Shown here piece after piece: positions 10,172-20,996 of a stretch of 33,642 bases of DNA (positions are counted from its first letter, which is position 1; every line of letters starts with the position of its first letter). The stretch is from the NCBI GenBank assembly GCA_025349905.2, contig MU624620.1, positions 1 through 33,642 on the forward strand. The letters are read 5' to 3'. The notes under the pieces are model-generated. The model saw only the letters and a program-made list of their open reading frames with translations, made no database searches and had not been told where the DNA came from. Made by a program: the position numbers and the translations under genes. The DNA is from Blastocladiella britannica (lineage: Eukaryota > Blastocladiomycota > Blastocladiomycetes > Blastocladiales > Blastocladiaceae).

Positions 10172-11404
10172 ATGAGCCGCCATGTCCAACTGATCGCCTG
10201 CGTGGCCGTGGCCGTCCTGGCAGCGACCGTCCATGCCCACTCGCATGACCACTCGCATGACCATGCTCACGACCACTCCCACGACCACTCTCATGGTCAC
10301 CATCATACAATCGGAGGCGACGCTGCCCTGGCCGACGCGCTCACCGCCACTTTACTTCCGGTCCTTGCCGCCCTGGGCCTTGACCCAGCCCACCCGCACT
10401 CGATGCTGGCGGTGTGCACCGCGCTGCTAGCCTTCACGCCACTGCTCCTGGTCACGCTGATCCCGCGTAACATCCCGCGCGCGCTCGAGCGCGTCCTGGT
10501 GGCGTTTGCGCTCGGCACCATGCTCGGCGACTTGTTCTTGCACTTGCTCCCGGAGGTCTTTGCTGGTCACGGCGGCCATGCTCACGGCCACAGCCATGAC
10601 CACGATCACCACCATGCCGCCGGCGCCAGTGACGGGGGTTTGGCACCGGGCCTCAAGCTCGTGGTCGGCTTCATGGCGTTTTTCGTGCTCGAGCGCGTTA
10701 TGGGGATCGTCACGTCTCTTGGCAGCGGTAGCGGTGGCGCTGCCACTGCCACTGCCACGCACGAGCACGGTGAAATGCACAGCCACGACCACAAGGAGCA
10801 TGAGCATGAGCATGATGAGCACGAGCACGACCACAAGGAACACGACCATGAAGAGCACAAGGATCACAAGCACGAGCACAAATCCACCCCCGCCGCCTCG
10901 ATCGCCACCGCCGGCCTGCACACGTTCGCCATGGCGCTGCACACCGCCTCGGACGGCCTGATCCTGTCGCTAGCCATGTCGGCGTCCCCCACCTCCGGCG
11001 CGTCCACGTTCCTGGCCCTTTTCTTGCACGAAATCCCGCACCGGCTCGCCGACTGGGCGCTGATGCGCGGGTCGTTTGGCCTCTCGTTCACGGCCGCGTT
11101 TGCCGCCCAGTGCGTGCTCTCGGCCGCGTCGGTGGCGGGGGTGGTCGCCGGCGCTAGCTTGGGCGACGCCATGCACCGTGGAATGGCGTACATTGCCGGC
11201 GGGTTGGTGTACGTTGCGACCGTGAGCGTGGTGCCCGAGCTGGTTGGCGGCCACCACCACCACCATCACCATGATGAGGAGGGCGGTCACGATCACAACG
11301 CCGCCGAGAAGAAGACGAGCACGCTGGGCGACCTTGCTCGCCTCGTTGTCGAGGTGGGTGCCATTGTGGCCGGTGTGAACTTGGTGGGGTCGCACTCGCA
11401 CTGA
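10172..11404 (+). CDS. ZIP-family zinc transporter, histidine-rich (SLC39A7/Yke4-like)
   Basis: Moves zinc (or a related divalent metal) towards the cytosol; the LIV-1/KE4 branch usually sits in the ER or Golgi. It is a single exon of 410 residues. Residues 1-22 are a signal peptide ending VHA, followed at once by an HSHDHSHDH histidine tract. A second His cluster (HAHGHSHDHDHHH) precedes the third helix. The long cytosolic loop is an H/E/D/K tract encoded near 10760-10880, and seven histidines (361-367) lie near the C-terminus. The signature metal-site helices are present: HTFAMALHTASDGL and, from residue 286, HEIPHRLADW, the counterpart of the LIV-1 HEIPHELGD motif with Arg and Ala at two family-variable positions. 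An in-frame upstream start at 9959 would be antisense to RMD5 exon 1 and hide the signal peptide, so the ATG at 10172 is preferred. Confidence 0.93.
   Translation: MSRHVQLIACVAVAVLAATVHAHSHDHSHDHAHDHSHDHSHGHHHTIGGDAALADALTATLLPVLAALGLDPAHPHSMLAVCTALLAFTPLLLVTLIPRNIPRALERVLVAFALGTMLGDLFLHLLPEVFAGHGGHAHGHSHDHDHHHAAGASDGGLAPGLKLVVGFMAFFVLERVMGIVTSLGSGSGGAATATATHEHGEMHSHDHKEHEHEHDEHEHDHKEHDHEEHKDHKHEHKSTPAASIATAGLHTFAMALHTASDGLILSLAMSASPTSGASTFLALFLHEIPHRLADWALMRGSFGLSFTAAFAAQCVLSAASVAGVVAGASLGDAMHRGMAYIAGGLVYVATVSVVPELVGGHHHHHHHDEEGGHDHNAAEKKTSTLGDLARLVVEVGAIVAGVNLVGSHSH
10229..10306 (+). repeat. His/Asp codon repeat tract (N-terminal metal-binding tail of ZIP)
   Basis: Tandem CAC/CAT-GAC units encode alternating His-Ser-His-Asp and His-Ala-His-Asp just after the predicted signal peptidase site. 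The opposite strand gives a spurious Met/Val-rich ORF. Such tracts can expand or contract by slippage. Confidence 0.7.
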
Positions 11405-11429
11405 TCGACCCTCTTTTTTAAAACAAAAA

Positions 11430-13080
11430 ATGGCAACAATAAACGCGCTCTTTCCTGCGACAAGCGCGGCCTTTCCCCAGCGCCGCGACCAGCTCGAGCT
11501 ACTGGCAGCCATCGCTCATATTGTATGGTCGGGCAATTAGATATATACACCCAGCACGACGCGATAACATTGGCTAAAATATTTACAGCCCGAATCGCCC
11601 GTCCCGCTCCCGATCCACGTGCACGGGCCATCAGGAGCTGGTAAATCATGCATGCTTCTCTCGCTGGTGGGCGAGCTCAATGACGCCCGTCCTGGTACCG
11701 CAGCCTATGTCGCATGTCGTCGTATCATCTCGATCAAGCAGCTTCTGACCAAAGTACTGAAAACCTGGACCACGGACGAGGAAGAAGCCGGCGCTGACAC
11801 GATGCCCGCGTTTGTCCACCGCATACGCTCCGTGATCCCGGCCGAGGATGTTCTTCAACGCTGGCTGGTTTGCCTTGATTTTTATTTTGGGCCTTCCAGC
11901 GACGTGTTTGACAGGTTATCCATTTTCCAGATCCTCGACGACGCGCATTACCTGCTCGAGCTGGGCTCTTCGCTCGTACCAGCCTTGATTCGGCTGCAGC
12001 AGCTCGTACGCGTTCTTTTTTCCCCCTAACTGGATCCTCTCGTTTCTCACATGCGAACACAAAAAAACAAAAAAAAAACAGACCGAGCGCAATGTCGTGG
12101 TCGTAATGGCGACCGCGCGCGGGTGGCTGCCATTCTCGGCCCTCATGAGCCCCATCTCGGTCCTCTTACCCGCGTACTCGCGCCCCCAACTCGTCACCAT
12201 ATTGCGCACGGCCTTGCGCGATCGATACATAGACCCTCCGGGCATTCAGTCTCTCTTTGATATCTTGGTCGAGGCCATGGTCGACAGCGTCGCCGACGTG
12301 TGCGGGAATGTAGAGGAGCTGCGTAAGGGGATTGTGCGGATCATGCCCGTGGTCAAGGAGCTCATTTCGGATGGGACCAGTACGTCAAAATTGACGCGGA
12401 TCTCATTTTCAGACACTGACAATTGTAATTTAACAGTTCAAATTGCGCGACCGCACCTGGCCTTTCGCCACTTGGCCCCGGCGCTCCGCGACTTTGCCAA
12501 CCACCTGTTTGCCGGACGGTCCCTGCCGCCTTCCAAGGACTCAGACCGCCGCATCGTCGCCACTCCGGTCCTGCAGCGGCGCATCGACAGTACGGTCCCC
12601 GATCTGCCAGCGGCAGCAAAGTACTTGCTGATTGCATCGTACCTTGCATCGTACAATCCCGTGGCCATGGACCGGTCGATCTTTTCGCGGTCGCGCGACG
12701 GCGGCGCCGGTGCATCGCGGCGTGGCACCAGGGTCCGTGGCCGCACCGCTACCGCCAATGCCGCGTCGCCGTCAGCACGAGCAGGTAAGCGTAAAGCCAA
12801 TGCGGCGCCGCCCGTGCCGCGAGCTCACTTGGGGCCGCGCGTGTTCCCTCTGGACCGCATGCTGGCGATCTACCACGCGGTGGTCGATGGCGAAGGCGTC
12901 GAGGCCGTGGACGTCTTGGCGCAAGTGGCCACACTGGTGGCGCTGCGGTACTTGGTGCGGGTCGGTGGGCCCGACGCGCTCGATAACGTGCGAGTGCGGT
13001 GTAACGTCGGGTTCGAGACGGTGGTTAAAGTCGCGCAAAGCGTCCGGTTTGATTTGCAAGAGTGTCTTACTGAATCTTGA
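11430..13080 (+). CDS. ORC5: Origin recognition complex subunit 5
   Basis: A nuclear AAA+ subunit of the origin recognition complex, which loads MCM helicase. Exons 11430-11522, 11589-11867, 11931-12005, 12082-12379 and 12437-13080 give 462 residues, the normal ORC5 length. It opens with an FPQRRDQLELL segment. Walker A is GPSGAGKS (residues 44-51). Walker B is ILDDAH (125-130), which becomes contiguous only after removing the 63-nt intron 11868-11930. A sensor-like segment follows (RNVVVVMATA, then YSRPQLVTIL). The C-terminus has the ORC5 winged-helix pattern (VATLVALRYLVRV, ending VRFDLQECL). The region around residues 255-310 is Arg/Ala-rich and low complexity. Intron 12380-12436 is 57 nt and has no stop in frame, so retention would still give a full-length product. 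The start codon is 25 nt after the ZIP stop. Confidence 0.92.
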
Positions 13081-13296
13081 TGGAGTTCGATGTGATATGG
13101 ACATAGCCGAAATGTGAAAATGCTGGAACCGAACATTTTGGGTCAATCCAATCCTCGATGGAAACCCCGTTCAATTCCCATTTGAGTTGTGTTTTTTCCT
13201 CCCAAATTTTTCTGACTATTCCTAAAGGAATGGCTTTTGGTTATTTCTTCCTTTCTTTCGTCCGAAAAGTTTCCGAACGATTGAACAGGTAAAATA

Positions 13297-16200
13297 ATGG
13301 AAACGACAAAGCGTGGCTCTGATCCGACAGGGTCGGCCCCCAAATACATACCCACCTCGTTCAAGGACGCCTCCTTCACTGCTGCCCGGCTCATTGTCCG
13401 ACATTTGCCTCCAGTGCTGGCAAACCAATATACAGAATGGTTTTTCATGGTGCGCCAGCCAGCCCAGTATATTTATCATGTTCCATGCAGCAAACTAAAC
13501 AGGATCCTCTATAGCTGCTTGACCACGCTCAATGGGTCGGGTTTGCGCTCAACCCGACCGTGTTTTCCAGCGCACCGTCGTCCTTGGCGGCGATCCTGCA
13601 ACCTGCTCGAGCGCTTTGGTTGTTTAGCAACTACCCGCGCTATGCATTTGTCAACTATCTGAGTGCATATTATTTCTTTATTACTACAGGGACATGTGCT
13701 AACAGCGTATTCAAAATAGCTGCATCCCTGATCATTGCCCTGGGGATCACGTTTGCAGTGGCGACACATGGCGTGTTCTACGGGACAGCATTATCGCGTC
13801 GAATGCTGTCGGCAGCCAGCGCAACTTGCACGCTGCTGATTACGGTGTTTCGGACCCAAGTGCTGCAACTGCTGGTGTCTGGGATCGACTGCTCGTCCAA
13901 CGGTAACCTGACCGTGTTTCCAACAACCCAGTGCTCCTCCAGCGCCCAAGTGGCCGTCATTGCCCTTGACGTGATTGCACTGATGATCTTTGTCCCATGC
14001 CTCTACTTTGGGCCGATCTTGGTTCGTTTTTTTAACATCATTTGGAAAAAAAGGGGTTTGTCACTTACCAAGATCATGTGGAAATATATAGCTTGCCCAC
14101 CACTCGCCAAAGAGCCCGTCCATGTTCGCGGCAACCCGCGCAGCTCCCACGCAGTACTTGAACGCGCTTGCCGCGACCCTCGTCGTCCTTGACCGGCTTT
14201 CCCAGCTCATAGACCCGGCCAATGGCTCCTGGGCACTAACCATTGTCGCGCTGGTCGGGCTCAGCCACCCGGCGTTTCGCACGCTGTTTCCAGGTCACGC
14301 CCCCGCTCTCTACTCGGGCTCGGCAATCGTAGTCAATGCTGGCCTCTATTCGTTCTCATGGGCGCTCATGCTGCTAGTAGTGGCCACCCGCGAAATCCAG
14401 TTCGCCAATGGTTGGATTCGGTGGCTCGTGGTGCTTGGGGTGCCGGCCGGGTTCGGGCTCTTGATTGCCGCCGCAACTTGGCGCATGATGGCGCGGCGCG
14501 CCGAGCGGTCGGTCCGCATGTGGTTCCAGGTGGCACGTGGTATGGCTGCGCCGTGGACGGGGTTGATTGGGGCTGGCACACTGGACGATGGCAAAATCAC
14601 CAAGACGATCCTGGACCAGATTGGGCGGTCTCCCGCTGACGGGCAGCCCGATCGCAAGCGTCGGCCGACGATCCTGGAAAAGGCAAAGACAAGCAGCCAA
14701 TTCTTGGACGCCAAACCTTCTGCAGCTCGCGCGCACGGAGTCACCATGTCCATGGATGCCGTCAACTTGCTCAAAACCAGGCAGGAGGAAACGCGGACGC
14801 GCGTATTTGACCGCGACTACCAGATTGAATTCGGTATATTCTGTTCCTTACCTTTTTTTTTGACATATGGCGCTCACCACTTTTTTGTCATGCTCCAAAA
14901 ATCACAGCCATTCGATTTGTCCGGTACAATCCCACCGCGTCGCAGCGATCGCTCGCACTGCACCTGCTCTACACGGGATTGGACGAGTTCCCCGATTCGA
15001 TCCCGCTCAAGATCCTTGCCGCGCAGTACCTGACGCACTACTTTGGCTCGCAGGGAGTACTGGCGGCCATGCGTCTCCTGCAAGGCCTGGTTCCCGAAAC
15101 CGAAGTCCACACCGCATTCAATTCGCTGCCCCTCACGCAACACTTTCAAGTGTGGTGCTTTGCGTTCGAGGCCGAGAAATGCTCCGCGGCTGCCAACTCT
15201 CTCGGCACTGGAATCTCATTGGGATCCACGCAACTGGCACTCACGACCCGCCAGTTCCATCTCGAGTCGCTCCATGCCTCCCACGAGCTCTGGGAAGCAG
15301 TCCGGACCAATGCGGGCACTCAACGAATCTCGATTTCGCTCCGTCGCCTCTCGATCGCTATGTGTAAGGCGTCTAGAGGGTACAGGGCGCTTGTGGCTTT
15401 GAATCCATACGACGCAATGGTGCTTAAGAAGTACGCGGGGTTTGTTTCCACCGTCGAGGCCGATCATTACCGCGCGGTGCATTTGCTGGAGGCGGCTGCT
15501 AACGGTATTGTTTTCACAACTTTTTATTATTGAAATGATTGGCCTTGGCTCTTCGGACTGACGAGGTAATTGATTTAAAAATAAGTGACTGGTGACGAAG
15601 AAGACAACCACCAGGATCATGGATCAGGAGGAATGCGCGAGAACGGAAAAACACATGCTGGGGGCAGCGGCTCCCACGAGTTTGTCCCGGATATGGATGC
15701 TCCAGCAGTCCTTGACTATCACCTGGGCGATGACCAAGTCGGCGACAAGGACGACCAGGGAACCGATGGCGACCGCCGCGAAGTGTTTTACGGTACTCGA
15801 GTGCAGCGAAGCGGGTCGGTCAGCTCGGCCGGGTCCACGACCCACCGGGTCGCGCGCAAAACCCAGCTCCGAGTGATGCTCTATGAGCGGTTCATGGCGC
15901 CGCTGCGGAACTACTGGCTGCTGCTCGCGTTTGCGGTCGGTTTTTTGGTGACGCTCTCGGGCGGCCTGACATCGAGTCTCGGCTACTTTGACACGTCCCA
16001 GAACATCGTGCAGACGTTTGTGCTGACGCGGACGATTCGAACCAGCGGTATGGCCATCCTCGAGGCGCTTAGGGGGATCGTGTTCAGTAACGTTGCGGCG
16101 CGACCTACCGAGTTCGCACAGTGGTACACCGCGCTGACGACCAGCGGGATCCCGACGTACATGAGCGGCATCCAGTTCATTGCGCAGCAGCAAGCCGCCG

Positions 16201-17816
16201 ACCCGAACCTCCCCATGTACCGCGCGTACTTGTCCCGCGTGTCGCCCACCTCGTTCGATTTCACCGCCGTCGACTTGTCGTCGCTGCAGATGCTGGAAAT
16301 TGTGGCCCAGGGCGCGCATATCGCGGCCACGTACTCGAGCTACGGCGCCTTGACCCCGGCGCTCGTGGCGTCCACGGCCGAGCTCCGGTTCTTGCCCGAC
16401 AACCTGGAACAGATCTTGATTGCGGTCCGGGACATCTTGCGTTCCAGCGTCGAGCACTACATCAAAGTGAATGCGAGCATCTCATTTGCTCTGTGGTGCT
16501 GGTTTGCCGGGTCCATGGCTGTCCTGATTGTCGGCGTGGTGGTGTTTGACCAAAAGCTCCTGAAACTGTTTTTCGTCCGCCAGCATATTGGCCTGAACTT
16601 GCTGGAAGAGATTCCGCGATCGACCGCGGCCGACTTGGTGACGCACTATGAGGAGGCGATCGAGGACTTTTTCTCCATTTACGGGCTCGACGACGACAGC
16701 CGAGGGATTGGCTACATGCCAAACGGAGTCACTGGGGGCGGTGCTGGCGCACACCAGAATGCCGAGGACGAGGCCGTGAGCAAGCAAGATACGGCCACCG
16801 CGGCCCAGTCGGCGACTTCGACCCGGTCGCACAGCTTCAATATTCGCGTCAGTATGGCCGGTGGGGTGGCGATCATTGCGCTGGCCGTGGCCGCCATTTA
16901 CATCTTTACCCTCCAGTGCGTTTTTTTTTGCTTTCTCTACATTGTTTGCATACCCGGCCCTCACGATGGGATTCTAGGACGCTTAACGTTTCCAACTTTT
17001 TGCAACTGGTCGTGGACTCGGCTCGGCGCCGGCAAGACATTCTCGCAGTGCGGGTGCTCACCCGCGAGTACTTTATGGCATCGACGGCGGTCAAGCCTGG
17101 TGTGTTTCTCTGATTTCTTCACCAAAAATTTGCCGGACATTCACGAACGTGGAACGTCGCCATCAACAGAGACCATTTTGACCCTGAGCCGATCGTATTT
17201 GGCCGACATTGCCGACCTGCACCAAGCGCTGACCGGTCCCATAGGCCGTCTGATCCCGAAAGAATCGCTCTGGGTTCGCGACTGCTCGCCCACATCCCCC
17301 CTGTACTGTGCCTCGATGGTTGAAGCCCCCGAAATCGGATGGACCCGCAGCTTAGCCAGTGTCCCGCTCGACACCGAGATCGCGCGGTTCCTGCAAGTCG
17401 CCACCGCGGTCGTGGACGGGATGTCGGCGATCCCTCGGCTCGACCCGTTCGACACCTCGTCCGCGGTCTACAAGCAGTGGCAGCTAATGCTGGCGCTCAG
17501 CAACGACCTGCAGGTGCGCATGTTCAACATGCACTTGCTGCAGCTGGCGATGATTTCCGACGAAATTAACGCTAACCAGGCGGGGACCGTCGGCATGTTT
17601 GCACTGGCGATCATTGTTTCGGTGTTGTTTTGCGGCGGGGTCGCGGGGTACGTCATGGTGCCGCTGCGAGCGGATTCCAAGGCACTGGTCGCGGCGCTTC
17701 ATCAGGTGCCGGAGTCGGCATTGCAGAAGGAGGCACGCAAGTTGGGGAACTTTATTGATAGCGGTGGGGCCGCGCTGGAAATGGTGTCGTCAACCGGGGA
17801 CGAGGATACGGGTTGA
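13297..17816 (+). CDS. TmcB-like ('tiny macrocysts') multi-pass membrane protein without PAS domains
   Basis: Exons 13297-13449, 13515-14021, 14092-14833, 14908-15504, 15586-16915, 16978-17099 and 17170-17816 give 1365 residues; all phases agree. The architecture matches TmcB-type proteins named from Dictyostelium: an N-terminal multi-helix membrane region (about 60-400); a middle region of helical repeats (EFAIRFVRYNPTASQRS near the exon 3-4 join, then YRALVALNPYDAMVLKKYAGF); a charged linker; and a C-terminal half with four hydrophobic helices in two pairs (near NYWLLLAFAVGFLVTL, LWCWFAGSMAVLIVGVVV, GVAIIALAVAAIYIFTL and MFALAIIVSVLFCGGVAGYV), with large extracytoplasmic loops between. A cytosolic LLEEIPRS motif follows the second helix. 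The PAS domains seen in the paralogue at 24182-32251 are absent: the repeat region passes through intron 15505-15585 straight into the Asp/Glu/His linker. Function is unknown; a sensory role is inferred from the family. Confidence 0.83.
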
Positions 17817-18029
17817 GGGAGGGTGGGAACATTTGGACTTTGATTTTTTTTACCGTCTCTTTCGAAGTGGCACAAAAGAAAGAACGACGCAGTCCATCGC
17901 TGGGCCTGCACAACCCATACTCTCATACGAAGACACACAGCGGCGCACGCCGTAGCAATTTGGCCTCCGTTCTCGTCGCGCCACACGCGCCTATTGCCAA
18001 CCACAATACAAAATACAACTGTATAAAGG

Positions 18030-20933
18030 ATGCCACCAGCGGCAAAATCCTCGGGCCCACGACCCTTGCTGTGGATCATTGGCGCCGCATGCGTGTTCTC
18101 GCTCCTCTGGTTATTGTTCTCTGGAAGCCTTCAGGCTGGGTTTTCTGGTCGGGCCGGTGCCGGTGGGTTGCAAGAGAGCCACGCCGCCGCGCTGGCGCGG
18201 TACAAGGATGCCGACGCGCGCATTCTTGCCTGGACCCCATGTACTCTTTAATTTTCTAGATTGGTTGGCAGGCAGCCATATTTATTTCTGTTTGATATCA
18301 GTCTCTGGCAGACCGGATTTCGAGGGGTTTCCAATCGATTTTTGCCCGGCACTTGAGGGCAAGCAATGCGTCGTTACGCACCAGCGTGCGTGTCCCCCAA
18401 TAGCTTGTCGTGGCGAGACAGTGTTTGACGTAATTTTTTTTTTACAGGGACACTTGCAAACGTGTCGGGAGCGATCCTATTCAGCTCCACGGGTACCTTC
18501 CTATTACTGCAGAAGCAAAAAAAAAAAAGGAAAGATTCACCACATCCCTTTGACAGATATTGATCCGACCGACATTCCCAAAGAGCGGCTCCTGCACCAG
18601 CCGTGGGTGCTGTACTCGGAAGTATCCCCAGTCGAGGTACCTTCATTTGTGTATATGTCTAGTTGGGAGTCCGGGACACGCTGACAAAATACAACATGGC
18701 ATAGCACCCACCGCCATACCACGTCCTGGACCCATCCGTGACCCGGCTGTTTGACTACACCATGTCGTACCGCCTCGACAGCAACTTTCCGATCCCCGCC
18801 ATTGCCGGCCGCGATCTGGTGGCCGCGGTCATGGCGCCGATCGACGACGCGGTGGTCGCAGCGCGATTCGGCCAAACCAACCGCGCCGCCGATATCCTGT
18901 GGGTGCCCAATGGCGTGTGCTACTCGGACAATGGCCGGCGGTCCTTGGTGGAGGCGCTGATTGACGCCGGGTTGACTCTGGATACGCTTGCGGCCGAGCC
19001 AGGAACGGCTGCCGCTGCCGCCGCCGCTGTTGGCTCTGGGGGATCGCAGGGCGGCACCGGCGATACCGCGGCGCGGTCGTCCTCCACGAGTTGCACGGTC
19101 CCTCGCAGCGGCGGCCGTACCGTCTCACTTGCGCCTCTGCCCGCCACCGGAGCAGCAAAACCCGCGGAAAATTCAGACCCGGACGCCGAGCGGTGGCGCG
19201 CAGTCCTCTCGCAGTACAAGTTTGTGCTGGTGGCCGAACCAACCAACTGCCACGACTACGTGACGCGGCCGCTGTTGCGCGCACTGCAAGCGCAGACGGT
19301 GGCGCTGGCCGACGGCCCGACCAACGGGTACGCCGAGTATGTCCCGACCGATGCCACGGGCCTCCCGACGGGGATCCTGGCGCCCGACCACTACACGTCG
19401 GTGCGGGAATGGGCCGCGCACGTGGCCGCGCTGGCCCGCGACCGGGCCGCGTACACGCGCGTGCTGGGCGGCGCGCGCGAGGCCGCACGGAGTACTCGGG
19501 CCGGAGGTGGGGAAAATGCGTGGCGCTCCGCATGGGAGGCGGCCGACCGCGTGGCTGGACGCAAGGGCGGGTGGTGCGGCGTGTGCGAGGCGGCGGTCGC
19601 GGCCGAGGCGCGGCTGGCGGAAGAGCGCGCGTTCGCGGCCGACCGCGAGGCAGCGGTGCTGGCGCGCGAGCGGGCCATTGACCGCGGGATCGCTGAGGTC
19701 GGGGTCATGCGCAAGTACCTCGGGTCGCTGGCTGCTAGCGCCCCCGGGGCCGTGGACCCGGCCGACGTGGTCAAGAAGGCCATGAATGCCGTTGGGTTGG
19801 CGGGAGTAGTATCGTCGGACGGGGCCATGGATGCTGCCGACTCGGGCGACAATGCGGCCGCTGCTGCCAATCCCGACGCCGATGGGGCGGACGGCTCAAA
19901 CATCTCGGAACGCCAGTCGGCTTGGTACAAGGTGGTGCGCAAGCTGACGGGCGGATCGCCTTTCGACTCGCTGCTGCCGCTGCCACGGACCACGCGCCCA
20001 CTGCACATGCCGGCCAAACAGGCAGTATTGCGGCCCGACTACTCGTGCACGCTCGGCAAGTGGGCCGTACCGAGCCGAGCGGCTGCCCCTGTTGCTGCCC
20101 CTATTGCCGCGCCTCCAGTAGCCGGAGCAGAGGGTGGTGCTGTGACCGATGGCGCATCATCGGCCAAGGCGCCGCTGACGAGTTCCGCGCAGTACACGCG
20201 GTACCGTTCCCTGGGCCTGCCCGCCGACTACTTGCGCGTGGCCCTGTTCAATGCGACGCGCGACGTGGCGTGGCCTGGCCCCACTCGGCCGCGCGCGCAC
20301 CGCATGTCGCGGCACGCCGACTTGCTCGGGGTCCTGGCGCGCGCCAAGGCGGCCGCGGGCGAGCGGGCGCGGGCAGCGGCTGAGCCAGTGGACAATGGGG
20401 TGGACCAAGTGGCCGACCCAAGCGGCAGTGGCACGAGCGACAGTGGGCATGGCGGTGACGACCAAGAAGACGTGGGCGACGACGGCGTGCCGCTGGCGGT
20501 CGACCCGATCCCGGAACTCGCGGCTGACGACCGGTTTGCGCCCGACGACGGGTACTGGGTCGAGGCGCTCGGGCTCGATCTCACGCGGCTGACGGCCATG
20601 GACGGGATGCTGATGGGGCTGGCGATCGTTGGTGCCGCAGTGCTGGTACAAGGGCTGGTGCAGTTCATCGTGGCCACGCGCAGTGGGACTACCTCGTCCT
20701 CGTCATCGGTCCCGTTGGCGTCTCTGCACGGGAGCGGTAGCACCACGATTTCGCTGGACAAGTTCTCGGATCCGCTGCTGATGGAGGGTGCCGCGTACAT
20801 TGGCGCATCGGGAGCTCGCGTGGCGGACGGAGTGACGCGTCGCGGCAGCTCGGGCATTCCGTCCGCGACGACGGCACTTCCCATGCCGTCGTATGTAGCG
20901 GCCGAGTCTTCAACATTGCGCAAGGCGGAATGA
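18030..20933 (+). CDS. GT10 alpha-1,3-fucosyltransferase homologue with C-terminal extension
   Basis: Golgi type II glycosyltransferase of family GT10, which normally transfers fucose from GDP-fucose. Exons 18030-18240, 18302-18385, 18448-18492, 18557-18636 and 18705-20933 give 812 residues. A signal-anchor helix (about 13-35) is followed by ILAWTPF, FPIDFCPALEGKQCVVTHQR, the junction-restored segment AILFSSTDIDPTDIP, and QPWVLYSEVSP. Then come the hallmark FDYTMSYRLDSNFPIP (about 156) and YKFVLVAEPTNCHDYVTRPL (about 310). The last corresponds to the donor-site motif usually written FENS..DYVTEK; here the Asn is Pro and the Glu-Lys pair is Arg-Pro. An Ala/Gly/Ser-rich insertion of roughly 100 residues separates the two motifs. 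Beyond the catalytic domain lie about 400 further residues, Ala-rich and charged, ending in another hydrophobic helix (about 772-795) and a Ser/Thr-rich tail. GT10 enzymes are uncommon in Dikarya, which fits an early-diverging fungus. Confidence 0.87.
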
Positions 20934-20996
20934 ATATAGCTTTTCATTGTAGTTATAAGAGTATACATGTGCAACCGCAAGACGAAGAGGAAGAGA
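20934..20996. terminator. Shared 3' region of two convergent genes
   Basis: Only 63 bp separate the fucosyltransferase stop (plus strand) from the SKP1 stop (minus strand). Both 3' UTRs must overlap, either here or inside the neighbour. The segment is AT-rich at its left end, and no canonical AATAAA is seen on either strand. Confidence 0.4.

Noticed and set aside
10229..10306. CRISPR-like or tandem noncoding repeat
   Set aside because: The repetition is codon-level (His-Asp/His-Ser) within a signal-peptide-bearing transporter.
13217..13230. Palindrome ATTCCTAAAGGAAT upstream of the TmcB-like gene
   Set aside because: Short; such palindromes are expected by chance in AT-rich spacers, and no second copy was seen.
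15505..15585. A second abutting-intron case (AG|GT at 15565/15566)
   Set aside because: The second part would be only 20 nt, too short to splice, so the AG|GT is probably chance.
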